DNA of 64,000 bases. Origin: Nocardioides albertanoniae. GTDB lineage: Bacteria; Actinomycetota; Actinomycetes; Propionibacteriales; Nocardioidaceae. Below the pieces are notes generated by a model. It had not been told where the DNA came from, did no database searches, and saw nothing but the letters and a program-made list of their open reading frames with translations. Where the stretch lies: NCBI RefSeq assembly GCF_006716315.1, contig NZ_VFOV01000001.1:2372501-2436500 (forward strand). The letters are read 5' to 3'. A program made the position numbers and the translations under genes. This document shows, one piece after another, positions 26,328 through 35,521 of the stretch. How positions within the stretch are numbered: position 1 is the stretch's first letter; every line of letters starts with the position of its first letter.

Positions 26328-27559
26328 CACGACCACGGGAGGGTGATGATGTTGGCCGGGAACTCTGACTTCCAGTTCTCCGCGTCGCTGCCCGCTTCAC
26401 CCGCGATCAGGTAGCCCCAGTTGTTGTAGGTGAACAGCTGGCCGGCGGTGCCGTGGAAGACCTCCCACTTGCCCTTGGTGTTCTTGAAGCCCTCCCAGCC
26501 GCCTCTGAAGGCCCCCGGGACGACACCGCTGACCTCGTCCGCGGTCTTGCCGGTGAGCGAGCTCACGCCGATGTCCTTCAACGTCTTGAATCCGAACGGC
26601 TTGGAGAAGTCGAACTGCTGCACGAAGGAGCGCCCGAACGACTTCCCGAACCCGGTGGCACCGCCGACGAACTTGCCGCTCCACTTACCGAAGGTGCCCG
26701 CGCCGCGGGCGGCACCGTAGGTGAAGCCCTTCGACATGGCGGTGCCTATTCGGCTGATGTTTCCCACCGGTATCACCGCCAGGGCCGCGAAGATGACATC
26801 GGTCCACTCGCCTTCTCCTGCGGCGGCCTGGATGAACTTCCCGACCAGAGTCACGGCGGAGACGATCAGAGCGAGCGCCGCGAACGGGCCGGCGAAGATG
26901 ATGGCCAGCACACCGAGTGCGAGAGCGATCCACTCCAAGACCTCGAGAAACTTCGAGAGGAACTCCCAGAAGCCGTCCTTGATCGAGCCGGAGAGCCCGT
27001 CGGAGATGCCGTCGACCGCCTCGTCGAAGCCTTCTTCCCAGGCGTCGTACCAGGTGTCGAAGCGCTCGGCCTCGTTCTCCCAGTTGTCGTAGGCGTCCTT
27101 CTTGGCCTGGTTCTCGCCGGCCTCCTGCTCGGTGGTGTCGCCCTCGCCCGAGCCGTCACCCTCCTTGGCGAGGCTCTCGTCCTTGTCGCCAGGAAGGGTC
27201 GCGTAGATGTTCCAGAGATCGGCGCAACTGGCGGCCGAGCCGTCGATCCGCGGCTTGTTGGTCTCGAGCATCTCGCCGTACTTGACGATCACCGGGCCCA
27301 CCGGCTTGTAGAGGTCGGCGGCCTCCTCCAGCGTCTCGTACGAGTCGTCGATGGACTCCTGGAGCGACTCGACCGCCTTGCCGGCCTGCGCCTCGCCGGC
27401 GAAGCTGTTCTCCTTGATCTCCCGCAGCGTGACCGCCGCGGTGTCCATCATCTCGCCGAGCTCTGTGATCTTGTTGCCACGGTCGATGACCCCCGAGGGG
27501 TTGCCCTCGACCGACCTGATCTCGCGCCCCTTCGGGGAGCTCGGCATACCGCCAGCCAT
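26327..27559 (-). CDS. Putative type VII secreted protein with hydrophobic core
   Basis: 410 aa, starting at the ATG 8 nt after AAAGGA. Residues 25-105 are helical and WXG100-like, with an F53-A-G55 in the turn where WxG is expected. A linker rich in Gly, Asp and Glu (125-160) follows. Hydrophobic stretches lie at about 208-245 and 255-270, then a glycine-rich segment (281-312: YGAARGAGTFGKWSGKFVGG and more). The C-terminus (313-410) has no known domain. The layout fits an ESX/T7SS substrate, possibly membrane-active. Paired with two small WXG100-like proteins upstream and a membrane protein downstream. Confidence 0.65.
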   Translation of the reverse strand: MAGGMPSSPKGREIRSVEGNPSGVIDRGNKITELGEMMDTAAVTLREIKENSFAGEAQAGKAVESLQESIDDSYETLEEAADLYKPVGPVIVKYGEMLETNKPRIDGSAASCADLWNIYATLPGDKDESLAKEGDGSGEGDTTEQEAGENQAKKDAYDNWENEAERFDTWYDAWEEGFDEAVDGISDGLSGSIKDGFWEFLSKFLEVLEWIALALGVLAIIFAGPFAALALIVSAVTLVGKFIQAAAGEGEWTDVIFAALAVIPVGNISRIGTAMSKGFTYGAARGAGTFGKWSGKFVGGATGFGKSFGRSFVQQFDFSKPFGFKTLKDIGVSSLTGKTADEVSGVVPGAFRGGWEGFKNTKGKWEVFHGTAGQLFTYNNWGYLIAGEAGSDAENWKSEFPANIITLPWS

Positions 27560-27603
27560 GATTGTTCCTTTCCGAGAAGAGCGATGAGACGGGACAGGTC
27601 GCC

Positions 27604-27906
27604 CTACGGTTTCTTGGGTTCGAAGGCAAGGCCTGCCTCGGTGTCCCACTCCCCGAAACCGTCGATGATGTCCTTGAGGTGCTTGCCGACCTTCTCAAGG
27701 CTGTCCTTGAGCTCGTCGCGTTTGATGTCCCAACGCTCCTCGAAGTCCCTGGCCTTGCTGCGCAGCGTGGACATGTCGAAGGGGTCGCCGATGTCGGACT
27801 CCAGCTCTTCGGAGTTGCCCGAGGCGTTCTCGAACTCCTCGACGATCGCGTCGATCGAGGTCTTCACCTTCTCGAGCTCTGACATCTTGATGAAGACGTC
27901 TGGCAT
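27604..27906 (-). CDS. Small helical WXG100-like protein
   Basis: 100 aa, two helices (about 8-35 and 48-82) separated by a loop at IGDPFDM. No WxG triplet; a lone Trp59 lies in the second helix. Length, charge pattern and the pair with the 95-aa protein fit ESAT-6/WXG100-type T7SS partners, but the signature motif is missing. AAGGATC precedes the ATG. It lies 44 bp upstream of the 410-aa gene. Confidence 0.65.
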   Translation of the reverse strand: MPDVFIKMSELEKVKTSIDAIVEEFENASGNSEELESDIGDPFDMSTLRSKARDFEERWDIKRDELKDSLEKVGKHLKDIIDGFGEWDTEAGLAFEPKKP

Positions 27907-28022
27907 GGCCTGATCCTTACTCGTTGCCGGAGAACGCCGTCGTGAGGTCTCGGCGCGGCGATTGTGGGCTCACAGAGGTGGTGGGCCAGCGCTGCTGGCC
28001 CACCACGTCACCGGAGAGAGGA

Positions 28023-28310
28023 TCAGCCGCCGGCGAGCTGGCTGTCGAGGTCCTGGATGGCCGTGGCCATGTCGCGCAGCGACTGAGCCATGTCCTCGAC
28101 ACCACCGATGGCGTCCTTGAGACCCGTGGTCATCTCGGTGTAGCCGTCCTGGAACTTGCCCGAAGCCTTCTCGGTCTTGAACCCGTCCTGAACGAGCTCG
28201 TCGACGTAGCCCTGGCACTCGTCAAGAGCGGACTCGATGGTGTCCTTGCCCTGGTCGAGCTTGTCGGCCGCACCGGTCATCTCGTCGTATGTTGCACCGA
28301 AGTCAGTCAT
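28023..28310 (-). CDS. WXG100-family ESAT-6-like protein
   Basis: 95 aa, the canonical size. Two helices flank a central DGF (42-44) where WxG would be; the sequence has no Trp. MTDFGATYDEMTGAADKLDQ at the N-terminus is typical of actinobacterial members. It would pair with the 100-aa neighbour as a helical heterodimer and be exported by an ESX system. GGAAGG lies 9 nt before the ATG. First gene of the cassette. Confidence 0.78.
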   Translation of the reverse strand: MTDFGATYDEMTGAADKLDQGKDTIESALDECQGYVDELVQDGFKTEKASGKFQDGYTEMTTGLKDAIGGVEDMAQSLRDMATAIQDLDSQLAGG

Positions 28311-28443
28311 CGATCATTACCTTCCCGAGGTCTGTCACTACGTCACGCCCTGGCGAGGGCGAGCGCAACGTTAGTGCACGGAGTCGGCCTGCGGGAGAGA
28401 CACGGACGTGCCGGTTGCCATGTTCACCAGTTCGTAATGTCGG

Positions 28444-28481
28444 CGGCGGGGCGAGGCCGGATCACCGACCTCGCCCCGCCG
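28444..28481. terminator. Hairpin after the IorA gene
   Basis: CGGCGGGGCGAGG (28444-28456) and CCTCGCCCCGCCG (28469-28481) form a perfect 13-bp stem with a 12-nt loop, just 17 bp beyond the iorA stop on the minus strand. It separates the hydroxylase operon from the type VII cassette. Confidence 0.75.
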
Positions 28482-28497
28482 CGTCGTACGACCGGAC

Positions 28498-28989
28498 CTA
28501 GAGGCCCCGGGCCATCGCTTCCTGCCCGGTCTTGATGGCCTCGCGGATGCGGGAGTAGGTGCCGCAGCGGCAGACGTTGCGGATGGTGTCGAGGTCGGCC
28601 TCGGAGATCGCTCGTCCCTCCTTGCGTACCTTGTTGACCAAGGCCACCGCGGCCATGATCTGGCCGGGCTGGCAGTAGCCGCACTGGGCGACGTCGTGCT
28701 CGAGCCAGGCATCCTGCATCGGATGCAGACCGTCACCGGGTGCGGTGTCGGCGAGCCCCTCGATGGTGGTGATCTTGTCGTCGGCGCTGATGTCGGAGAC
28801 ACGGACCGAGCACGGGTTGAAGGCCTTGCCGTTGATGTGGCTGGTGCAGGCCTTGCAGACGTTGATGCCGCAGCCGTACTTGGGTCCGGTGACACCGAGC
28901 ACGTCGCGCAGCACCCACAGGATGCGTACGTCGTCCTCGACGTCGACGGTGACGGTCTCGCCGTTGAGCTGGAAGGTGTGTGAAGGCAT
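28498..28989 (-). CDS. [2Fe-2S] subunit of an IorAB-type molybdenum hydroxylase
   Basis: 163 aa. Two [2Fe-2S] clusters are visible: the plant-ferredoxin type C40, C45, C48, C60 and the second C103, C106, C140, C142 (RCGTYSRIREAI). This is the two-cluster electron-transfer subunit of isoquinoline 1-oxidoreductase-like enzymes, passing electrons from the Mo centre. It lies 9 bp downstream of the large subunit. Confidence 0.93.
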   Translation of the reverse strand: MPSHTFQLNGETVTVDVEDDVRILWVLRDVLGVTGPKYGCGINVCKACTSHINGKAFNPCSVRVSDISADDKITTIEGLADTAPGDGLHPMQDAWLEHDVAQCGYCQPGQIMAAVALVNKVRKEGRAISEADLDTIRNVCRCGTYSRIREAIKTGQEAMARGL

Positions 28990-28998
28990 TGGGGGACC

Positions 28999-31320
28999 TC
29001 AGAACGTGTGGGAGAGGCCGTCGGTCGGCGACTCGGGGACGGACGGGACGAAGGGCTTGGGCTCGAAGTGGAGCGGCTCGCGGAAGTTGATCGGGAACTC
29101 CGTCGGCATCTCACCGGTGGCACGGCCGTAGGCACAGGCGACGGCCGCCATCGAGGCGGCGACGCCTGCCTCTCCGACACCGCCGGGCTGGCTGCCGTGC
29201 GATTCCATCACCTCGCACTGGAAGTCGAACGGGGTGTTCCACTGACGGGTGTAGGCCGAGTTGTCCCAGCTGGCTTCGAGGAACTGGCCGTCGACCAGGT
29301 GGTTGCTGTAGGTCAGCGCCTGGCACATGCCGTCGGAGAAGCCGCCCATCATCTGCGCCTTGACCCCCATCGGGTTGATCACCACGCCGACATCGGCGAC
29401 GACGACGGCCTTGGTGACCCGCGGGCCGGTGACGGCGTCGCGCACCTCACGGTTGACCGTCTCGGGGCGGCAGTCGAGCTCGACGAGCACGGCGGTCGCG
29501 CCCTTGTACTCCTTGTGGATGGCGATGCCCTGTGCGGTGCCGGCCGGCATCGTGCGGCCCCAGTCACCGAGCTCGGCGGCCCGGTCGAGCACCTTCTTGA
29601 CCACGTCGCTCTTGAGGTAGCGGCGCCGGAAGGCAACCGGGTCCAGCTTCATCTTCTTGGCGAGCTGGTCGACCATCAGCTCGCTGGCGGTGGCGACGTC
29701 AGGGGAGTAGATGTTGCGCACCGAGCTGGTGTTGAACCGGTCGACCGAGGGTTTCGGCTCGTTGAGCAGCTGGGTGATGACCCCGAAGTTGTAGGGCAGC
29801 TCGGTGGCGAGCATGAAGATCGACTCCGAGAAGCTCAGGTTCGACAGGCCGGTCGGAAGCGCGGCCGCCTCCGCGGTCAGCCGCTCGCCGAGTCCGTGGG
29901 TGAAGTCGGTGGCCACGCTGGCGTGACGCTGCTCGAAGGTGAGCACACCCCCGGCCAGGGTCGTGGCCCGGATCCGGGAGACCGACATCGGGTGCACGCG
30001 GCCCTGACGGGGCTCGTCGGCCCGGTGCCACATCAGCTTCACCGGAGCACCGAACGCCTTGGAGGCGTGCGCGGCCTCGAGAGCGGCGTCGAAGAACAGC
30101 TTGCGCCCGAAGGAGCCACCGCCCTGGACCACGTGCACCTTCACGTCGGTCGGCAGCAGGCCGAGGGCGCCGGCGATCTTCTCCTGCGCGGTGATCGGCG
30201 ACTTGAGACCGCCCCAGATGGTGGCCTTCCCGTCGCGCACGTCGGCGACGGCGCAATTGGGCTCGAGCGCCGATCCGCTGCGGAAGTGGAAGGTGAACTC
30301 ACCATCGACGGAGGTGGCGCCGAGCTTGGGTGCGACGAGCGGGATCTGCCCGGCCTTGAGCTCTTTGCGGACGTCCTTGGCCGACATCGTCGTGACGGTG
30401 CCGGAGTTCCAGGTGACCTTCAGCGCGCGTACGGCATCGATGCACTGACCGAAGGTCTTGGCCCGCACCGCGACACCTGTCGGGATGATCTCGACGTGGG
30501 TGACGCCCGGCATCTTCTCGACGTCGCCCTTGTTGTCGATCGAGTGCGCGGTGCCGTTGAGCTCGGGTGCGCGGCACACCATCGTGGGCAGTGCGTCCGG
30601 CACGTCGAGGTCCATCGCGAACTTCTTCTTGCCGGTGACCGCCTCGAGCGCGTCGACACGGCGATGCGGCTTGCCGACGACGGCGTTCTCGGAGGTCGGC
30701 TTGAGGTCGACCTCGACCTTCTCGGTCGTGGGCTTGGCCGCCTTGGCGGCCGCCTCGCCGTAGGTCACCGAGGAGCCGCCCGGTGCGCTGATCACGCCGC
30801 CCTTGGCGACGAGCTGGGCCACCGTGGTGCCGAGCAGGATCGCGCCTGCCTCGAGCAGCGCCTTGCGGGCGATGGCGGCAGCGACTCGTACGGGCGTGTA
30901 CATCGACACGATGGTGTTGGAGCCACCGGTCAGCTGGTTGAAGAGCAGCTCGGGGCGGGCCGGCGCGAGCGTGACGTGCACGTCGTCGACCGCGAGGTCG
31001 AGCTCATCGGCGATCAGCATGGCCATGGCGGTGGTGATGCCCTGGCCGACCTCCATCCGGGGCAGCGCGAAGTGGGCGTGGCCCTTTTCGTCGACCTCGA
31101 TCGCGATCAGGTTCGAGGTGGGCATGGCGCAGTGGCTGAGGAAGTCGTTGAGATCGTAGATCTCCGGCACCTGCGGAACCGACGGCACCGGCGCCGCGTT
31201 GGCCGCGGTCGGTGCCAGGCCCAGGTCGGCCGCGGCGATCAGGGTCGCGCCGCCGATCACGTAGCCGACGAACGAACGTCTGGAGACCCGAGAAGGTCCC
31301 TCAGCGGAATGGTTCTCCAT
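28999..31320 (-). CDS. Molybdopterin-binding subunit of an IorB-type dehydrogenase
   Basis: 773 aa. A Tat signal (SRRSFVGYVIGGATLIAAAD, twin Arg 14-15) precedes an aldehyde-oxidase/xanthine-dehydrogenase fold. Mo-cofactor binding blocks include VQGGGSFGRKLFFDAALEA and GGVGEAGVAASMAAVACAYG, the Glu of the latter being the likely catalytic base. The heterodimer with the small subunit is exported by Tat as a folded complex. Reaction: hydroxylation or oxidation of an N-heterocycle or aldehyde; substrate unknown. A PucR-type regulator is divergent. Confidence 0.9.
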   Translation of the reverse strand: MENHSAEGPSRVSRRSFVGYVIGGATLIAAADLGLAPTAANAAPVPSVPQVPEIYDLNDFLSHCAMPTSNLIAIEVDEKGHAHFALPRMEVGQGITTAMAMLIADELDLAVDDVHVTLAPARPELLFNQLTGGSNTIVSMYTPVRVAAAIARKALLEAGAILLGTTVAQLVAKGGVISAPGGSSVTYGEAAAKAAKPTTEKVEVDLKPTSENAVVGKPHRRVDALEAVTGKKKFAMDLDVPDALPTMVCRAPELNGTAHSIDNKGDVEKMPGVTHVEIIPTGVAVRAKTFGQCIDAVRALKVTWNSGTVTTMSAKDVRKELKAGQIPLVAPKLGATSVDGEFTFHFRSGSALEPNCAVADVRDGKATIWGGLKSPITAQEKIAGALGLLPTDVKVHVVQGGGSFGRKLFFDAALEAAHASKAFGAPVKLMWHRADEPRQGRVHPMSVSRIRATTLAGGVLTFEQRHASVATDFTHGLGERLTAEAAALPTGLSNLSFSESIFMLATELPYNFGVITQLLNEPKPSVDRFNTSSVRNIYSPDVATASELMVDQLAKKMKLDPVAFRRRYLKSDVVKKVLDRAAELGDWGRTMPAGTAQGIAIHKEYKGATAVLVELDCRPETVNREVRDAVTGPRVTKAVVVADVGVVINPMGVKAQMMGGFSDGMCQALTYSNHLVDGQFLEASWDNSAYTRQWNTPFDFQCEVMESHGSQPGGVGEAGVAASMAAVACAYGRATGEMPTEFPINFREPLHFEPKPFVPSVPESPTDGLSHTF

Positions 31321-31434
31321 GGTGTGTTCACTCCTGGTTGGGGCAGGCCGAGATTTTTGTGACCCCCGACACTTAGCACCATTCAGCAGTGGTGGCGCGT
31401 TTGGGAAGGGCGCGTCGGGAAATGTGTGAGGTCG

Positions 31435-31469
31435 CTATAAATCGGCTGGTGACAGCCTATAAATGGGCT
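31435..31469. promoter_or_regulatory. Tandem 13-bp direct repeats before the PucR-type gene
   Basis: CTATAAATCGGCT (31435-31447) and CTATAAATGGGCT (31457-31469) differ at one base and are 22 bp apart, two helical turns. They lie in the AT-richer divergent region between the hydroxylase operon and the PucR-type regulator. A likely operator pair, or two promoter-like TATAAAT boxes. Confidence 0.5.
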
Positions 31470-31555
31470 CCGATGCCGGGCCGGGTATCGCGTTTTGTTG
31501 TCAGGTCACCAGAATGTGACGTGCTGTGCCCACGAGCAGCACGAGGGAGGCAACG

Positions 31556-32806
31556 ATGAGCACCGAGCCGATCCGCCGCATCGTCGCCGGCGTCCGCGAA
31601 GGGCTGCCGGCCACCGTCGAGGTCTTCCTGGAGCGCACGTGGGATCAGGTGCCTGCCTACGTCGCCAGCCCCGACCCGGGTCTGCGTGAAGATGTCGCCG
31701 ACCATGCAGAGGCCGTCTTCAGGGCGGTTCTCACCACCTTGGAGGAGGGGCGCGGCGCCCTACGGGAGGACTTCTACCTGAGCCCTGGGCAGGCAGCCAA
31801 CCGGGTGCGTCAGGGCATCGCGCTCGCCGACTTCCTGCACGCGTTCCGGATCGGCCAGGTGGCGCTGTGGGAGAGCATCGTCGACGTCGCCGCCCAGGAC
31901 CCGGAGACCGAGCGTGCGGTGCTGCCCGCGGCCACGCATGTGATGCAGGTGATCGAGGTCGGCAGCACGGTGGCGGCCGAGGCCTATCTCGACTCCCAGC
32001 AGACGGTGCTGGCCGAGGGTGACCGGGTGCGGCGAGACCTCGTCGAGGATCTGCTGGCCGGCCGCGAGGTGCCGGTGGGCCCGAGGCTCGACATCGCCCG
32101 CTCGTGCGGGCTCGAGCGCGAGGGGAGGGCCGCTGTGCTGGTGGCTGTGCCGTCGCATCCGCTGCGCGTCGGCGAGAGCCTGCGAGAGATGCTTCGGGTC
32201 GTACGCACCGAGCTGGGCCCGACGCAGGAGGGCCTCGCGGTGATCCGGCAGGAGCAGATGATCGGGATCCTGCCGATGACGAGCGACGACATCGAGGCCC
32301 TCGTGCCCGACCTACGCCGCGTGCACGAGCGCCTCGCGCGCCAAGGTGTCGAGCTGACGGTCGGCATCAGCACCGTCCACACCGGATGGTCCGGCGTGCC
32401 GGCTGCCTACGCCGAGGCCGGGATCGCTCGCGGCTCGCTGGGTGAGGCTCCCGGCGTGGTGGCGTTGTCGATGCTGTCGACCGTCGACTACCTGGTGCTG
32501 CGCGATGACCCGATCGCGCGCCGGGTCATCCGTCAGCGGCTGCGCGAGTTCGTGCTCGACGACCTGGCGCGCGACGGCGCGATGATCGAGACGCTGCAGG
32601 CCTACGTCGCCAGCGACCTCAACGCCAAGCTCGCCGCCGAGCGCATGCACATGCACGTCAACACCGCCTACTACCGGCTCGATCGGATCGCGCAGCGCAC
32701 GGGCTGCGACCTGCGCCGGTTCGCCGACGTCGAGGAGCTGGTCTTCGCGGTGCGGCTACTCGCCGGGCCTCAGCTGGCGGCCGACTTCCGGCCGAAGAAC
32801 CAGTAG
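31556..32806 (+). CDS. PucR-family transcriptional regulator
   Basis: 416 aa from the ATG at 31556, which has GGGAGG 6 nt upstream. The N-terminal half is an uncharacterised sensory region, a GGDEF-like CdaR domain lies in the middle, and the C-terminus is the PucR helix-turn-helix (ASDLNAKLAAERMHMHVNTA then YYRLDRIAQ). Such regulators control purine or sugar-acid catabolism. Divergence from a Mo hydroxylase suggests that it regulates that enzyme. The 3' end overlaps a small convergent gene. Confidence 0.88.
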   Translation: MSTEPIRRIVAGVREGLPATVEVFLERTWDQVPAYVASPDPGLREDVADHAEAVFRAVLTTLEEGRGALREDFYLSPGQAANRVRQGIALADFLHAFRIGQVALWESIVDVAAQDPETERAVLPAATHVMQVIEVGSTVAAEAYLDSQQTVLAEGDRVRRDLVEDLLAGREVPVGPRLDIARSCGLEREGRAAVLVAVPSHPLRVGESLREMLRVVRTELGPTQEGLAVIRQEQMIGILPMTSDDIEALVPDLRRVHERLARQGVELTVGISTVHTGWSGVPAAYAEAGIARGSLGEAPGVVALSMLSTVDYLVLRDDPIARRVIRQRLREFVLDDLARDGAMIETLQAYVASDLNAKLAAERMHMHVNTAYYRLDRIAQRTGCDLRRFADVEELVFAVRLLAGPQLAADFRPKNQ

Positions 32807-32979
32807 GTGGCCGCACCGAGGAGGTTGGTGCTGCCCCACAGCCGCCACAGCGCTCGCGGCCCGCGGATCTCGCTGTCGGAGCGCTTCTGCAGGTCGCGGA
32901 GGACCACGGGCGCGACGGCCGCCTGAGCCAGGACGGCGCCGGTGCTGAGGATCGCCTTCTGCTTCTTCGTCATTGCCAT
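32770..32979 (-). CDS. Small membrane protein
   Basis: 69 aa: MAMTKKQKAILSTGAVLAQA, then AVAPVVLRD, and GSTNLLGAATYWFFGRKSA at the end. One to two hydrophobic segments. It overlaps the 3' end of the PucR-type gene by 37 bp, convergently. No strong RBS; ATG at 32973 is an alternative. Function unknown. Confidence 0.55.
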   Translation of the reverse strand: MAMTKKQKAILSTGAVLAQAAVAPVVLRDLQKRSDSEIRGPRALWRLWGSTNLLGAATYWFFGRKSAAS

Positions 32980-33058
32980 GTTGTCAGTCTTTGCTGTCGG
33001 TTGCCGTCAGTCAAGGACGAACGTCTCGGGCGTGTGCGGCTCGCTTCGGCCGAGACAC

Positions 33059-33064
33059 TAGGCT
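33059..33064 (+). promoter_or_regulatory. Putative -10 box of the Nudix gene
   Basis: TAGGCT ends 8 nt before the ATG at 33073 and there is no RBS, consistent with a leaderless transcript. Confidence 0.4.
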
Positions 33065-33072
33065 CGCTCCTC

Positions 33073-33525
33073 ATGACCGAGTTCGCTGCCGTGATCCTTG
33101 TCGACCCAGGTGGCTGGGTGCTGCTCCAGGAGCGTGACGAGCATCCTCGGATCGCGCCGGAGAAGTGGTCGTTCTCCGGTGGGCACCTCGAGCCGGCCGA
33201 AGACCCGCTGGCCGGCGCTCTGCGGGAGCTCGAGGAGGAGACCGAGGTGCGGCTGCGGCCCGACGACCTGGAGCCGGTCACCGTGCTCGACGTGCATCAT
33301 CCCGAGACCGGCACCGACGACAAGATCCATCTCTACGCTGCCGCCGTCGGCCTCACCGACGCCGACATCGTGTGCCACGAGGGCCGTCAGATCGTCTTCG
33401 TCGATCCGGCGAAGGCGCTTGACCTGGACCTCAGCGACCAGGCCCGGCTCGGACTGGGTCAGTTCCTCGGATCGGCCCAGCACGCGGCGCTATCCGAGTC
33501 GGCGGGCCTCAGGGTGGAGACGTAG
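33073..33525 (+). CDS. Nudix hydrolase
   Basis: 150 aa. The Nudix box is intact up to its last position: [20 protein letters not shown] followed by ETEV, with REL-EE present and the usual Gly replaced by Thr. It hydrolyses a nucleoside diphosphate linked to another moiety; substrate unknown. The start at 33073 is chosen because [18 protein letters not shown] is the usual N-terminus. The coding end lies 10 bp before dxs. Confidence 0.88.
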   Translation: MTEFAAVILVDPGGWVLLQERDEHPRIAPEKWSFSGGHLEPAEDPLAGALRELEEETEVRLRPDDLEPVTVLDVHHPETGTDDKIHLYAAAVGLTDADIVCHEGRQIVFVDPAKALDLDLSDQARLGLGQFLGSAQHAALSESAGLRVET

Positions 33526-33528
33526 AAT
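33523..33528 (+). promoter_or_regulatory. Putative -10 box of dxs
   Basis: TAGAAT is a good TANNNT box. It ends 7 nt before the dxs ATG, and its first three bases are the stop codon of the Nudix gene. dxs is therefore probably leaderless with its own promoter. Confidence 0.6.
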
Positions 33529-33535
33529 CCGGGCC

Positions 33536-35443
33536 ATGGGTCTCCTCGAACGCATCGCCGCGCCACAGGATCTTCGCGATCTCTCCGATGACGAGCTCGA
33601 GCTCCTGGCGAGCGAGATCCGTGACCTGATGATCAGGACGGTCGCCACCAACACCGGCCACCTCGGCCCCAACCTCGGCGTCGTCGAGCTGACCCTGGCC
33701 ATGCACCGGGTCTTCGAGAGCCCGCGCGACCGGATCGTCTTCGACACCGGCCACCAGTCCTACGTCCACAAGCTCGTCACCGGGCGCGCCGGCGACTTCG
33801 GCACGCTGCGCCGCGAGGGCGGCATGAGCGGCTACCCGAGCCAGCTCGAGTCCGACCACGACGTCGTCGAGAACTCCCACGCCTCCACCTCGCTCTCCTA
33901 CGCCGACGGGCTCGCCAAGGCCTTCACGATTCGGGGCGAGGATCGTCACGTCGTCGCCGTGATCGGCGACGGTGCGCTCACCGGCGGGATGGCCTGGGAG
34001 GCGCTCAACAACATCGCGATCCAGCAGGACTCCAAGCTGGTCATCGTGGTCAACGACAACGGCCGCTCCTACACCCCGACCATCGGTGGTCTGGCCACGG
34101 CGCTGACCACGCTGCGTACGAGCCCTCGCTACGAGCTGCTGCTCGACATGGTCAAGCGCCGCCTCAACGCGGTGCCCGGCATCGGCGCCGTGGCCTACGA
34201 CGCGCTGCACGCGGTCAAGAAGGGGCTCAAGGACGCGGTCGCGCCGCAGGGGCTCTTCGAAGACCTCGGGCTGAAGTACGTCGGGCCCGTCGACGGTCAC
34301 GACAGGCATGCGGTCGAGCAGGCACTGACCTCGGCGAAGCGCTTCGGCGGGCCGGTCATCGTGCACACGATCACCCGCAAGGGCTACGGCTACGACCCCG
34401 CCGAGCGCCACGAGGCCGACCAGTTCCACTCGCCCGGCCCGTTCGACGTCCAGACCGGCGCCGAGAAGCCCAAGGGCCTGATCTGGACCGACCACTTCTC
34501 CGACGCGATGGTGCGCCTGGGGGAGCGGCGTCAGGACATCGTCGCGATCACCGCGGCGATGGTGCACCCGGTCGGTCTCGACAAGTTCCATGCCAGGTTC
34601 CCCGAGCGCACCTTCGACGTCGGTATCGCCGAGCAGCACGCCGCCACCTCGGCAGCAGGCCTGGCCATGGGCGGTCTCCACCCGGTCTTCGCGGTCTACG
34701 CGACCTTCCTCAACCGTGCCTTCGACCAGGTGCTGATGGACTGTGCGCTCCACAAGCAGGGCGTCACCTTCGTGCTCGACCGCTCCGGGGTCACCGGTGA
34801 CGACGGCGCCTCGCACAACGGCATGTGGGACATGTCGATGCTCCAGATCGTGCCCGGGCTGCGGCTGGCCGCGCCGCGTGACGTCACCCGCCTGGTCGAG
34901 CTCCTCGACGAGGCGGTGGCCGTCGACGACGCGCCGACCGTGGTGCGCTTCCCGAAGGGCCCGCCGCCCGACGACATGCCCACCATCGACAAGCTCGGCG
35001 GGGCCGACGTGCTGGTGCGCAACGGCACCCGCGACGTGCTGGTCCTCGGTGTCGGCTCGATGGCCGAGGTGGCCGTGGGCGTCGCCGAGCGGCTCACCGC
35101 CCAGGGCATCGGCGTCACCGTCGTCGACCCGCGCTGGGTCAAGCCGGTCGACCCCGCCCTCGTCGAGGCGGCCGCCGACCACCGGCTGGTCGTCACCATC
35201 GAGGACAACGGCGTCGCCGGCGGCGTCGGCGCCGCCTTCCTGCAGGCCGCGACCGCCGCCGAGGTGAGCACCCCGGTGAAGATCCACGGCATCCCGCAGG
35301 AGTTCCTCGACCATGCCAAGCGCCCCAAGATCCTCGGCGACATCGGCCTGACCCCCCAGGCGATCGCGCTCGACACCATCTCCCGCCTCGGCAGCCTCGA
35401 CACCGACCCTCTCCCCGAGACGTCACTCTCGGAGGCCGAGTAG
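33536..35443 (+). CDS. dxs: 1-deoxy-D-xylulose-5-phosphate synthase
   Basis: 635 aa, the family length. Thiamine-diphosphate site [16 protein letters not shown] (about 142-157), [11 protein letters not shown], the transketolase central domain with [15 protein letters not shown] and a C-terminal transketolase domain ([16 protein letters not shown]). It condenses pyruvate and glyceraldehyde 3-phosphate, the first step of the MEP isoprenoid pathway. Start ATG at 33536 sits 7 nt after a TAGAAT box. A strong hairpin follows. Confidence 0.95.
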   Translation: MGLLERIAAPQDLRDLSDDELELLASEIRDLMIRTVATNTGHLGPNLGVVELTLAMHRVFESPRDRIVFDTGHQSYVHKLVTGRAGDFGTLRREGGMSGYPSQLESDHDVVENSHASTSLSYADGLAKAFTIRGEDRHVVAVIGDGALTGGMAWEALNNIAIQQDSKLVIVVNDNGRSYTPTIGGLATALTTLRTSPRYELLLDMVKRRLNAVPGIGAVAYDALHAVKKGLKDAVAPQGLFEDLGLKYVGPVDGHDRHAVEQALTSAKRFGGPVIVHTITRKGYGYDPAERHEADQFHSPGPFDVQTGAEKPKGLIWTDHFSDAMVRLGERRQDIVAITAAMVHPVGLDKFHARFPERTFDVGIAEQHAATSAAGLAMGGLHPVFAVYATFLNRAFDQVLMDCALHKQGVTFVLDRSGVTGDDGASHNGMWDMSMLQIVPGLRLAAPRDVTRLVELLDEAVAVDDAPTVVRFPKGPPPDDMPTIDKLGGADVLVRNGTRDVLVLGVGSMAEVAVGVAERLTAQGIGVTVVDPRWVKPVDPALVEAAADHRLVVTIEDNGVAGGVGAAFLQAATAAEVSTPVKIHGIPQEFLDHAKRPKILGDIGLTPQAIALDTISRLGSLDTDPLPETSLSEAE

Positions 35444-35467
35444 TCACTCGCTGACACCTCCGGGAAC

Positions 35468-35506
35468 GAGTTGACCCCCGGCCGCTCGGCGGCCGGGGGT
35501 CAACTC
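35468..35506. terminator. 18-bp hairpin between dxs and fadB
   Basis: GAGTTGACCCCCGGCCGC (35468-35485), loop TCG, then its exact reverse complement to 35506. It is placed between the convergent dxs and fadB-like genes and should work both ways. Confidence 0.85.
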
Positions 35507-35521
35507 ATGAGTGGTCCAGGG

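Noticed and set aside
31526..31555. Longer start for the PucR-type regulator
   Set aside because: The ATG at 31556 has GGGAGG at good spacing; the upstream GTG has no RBS.
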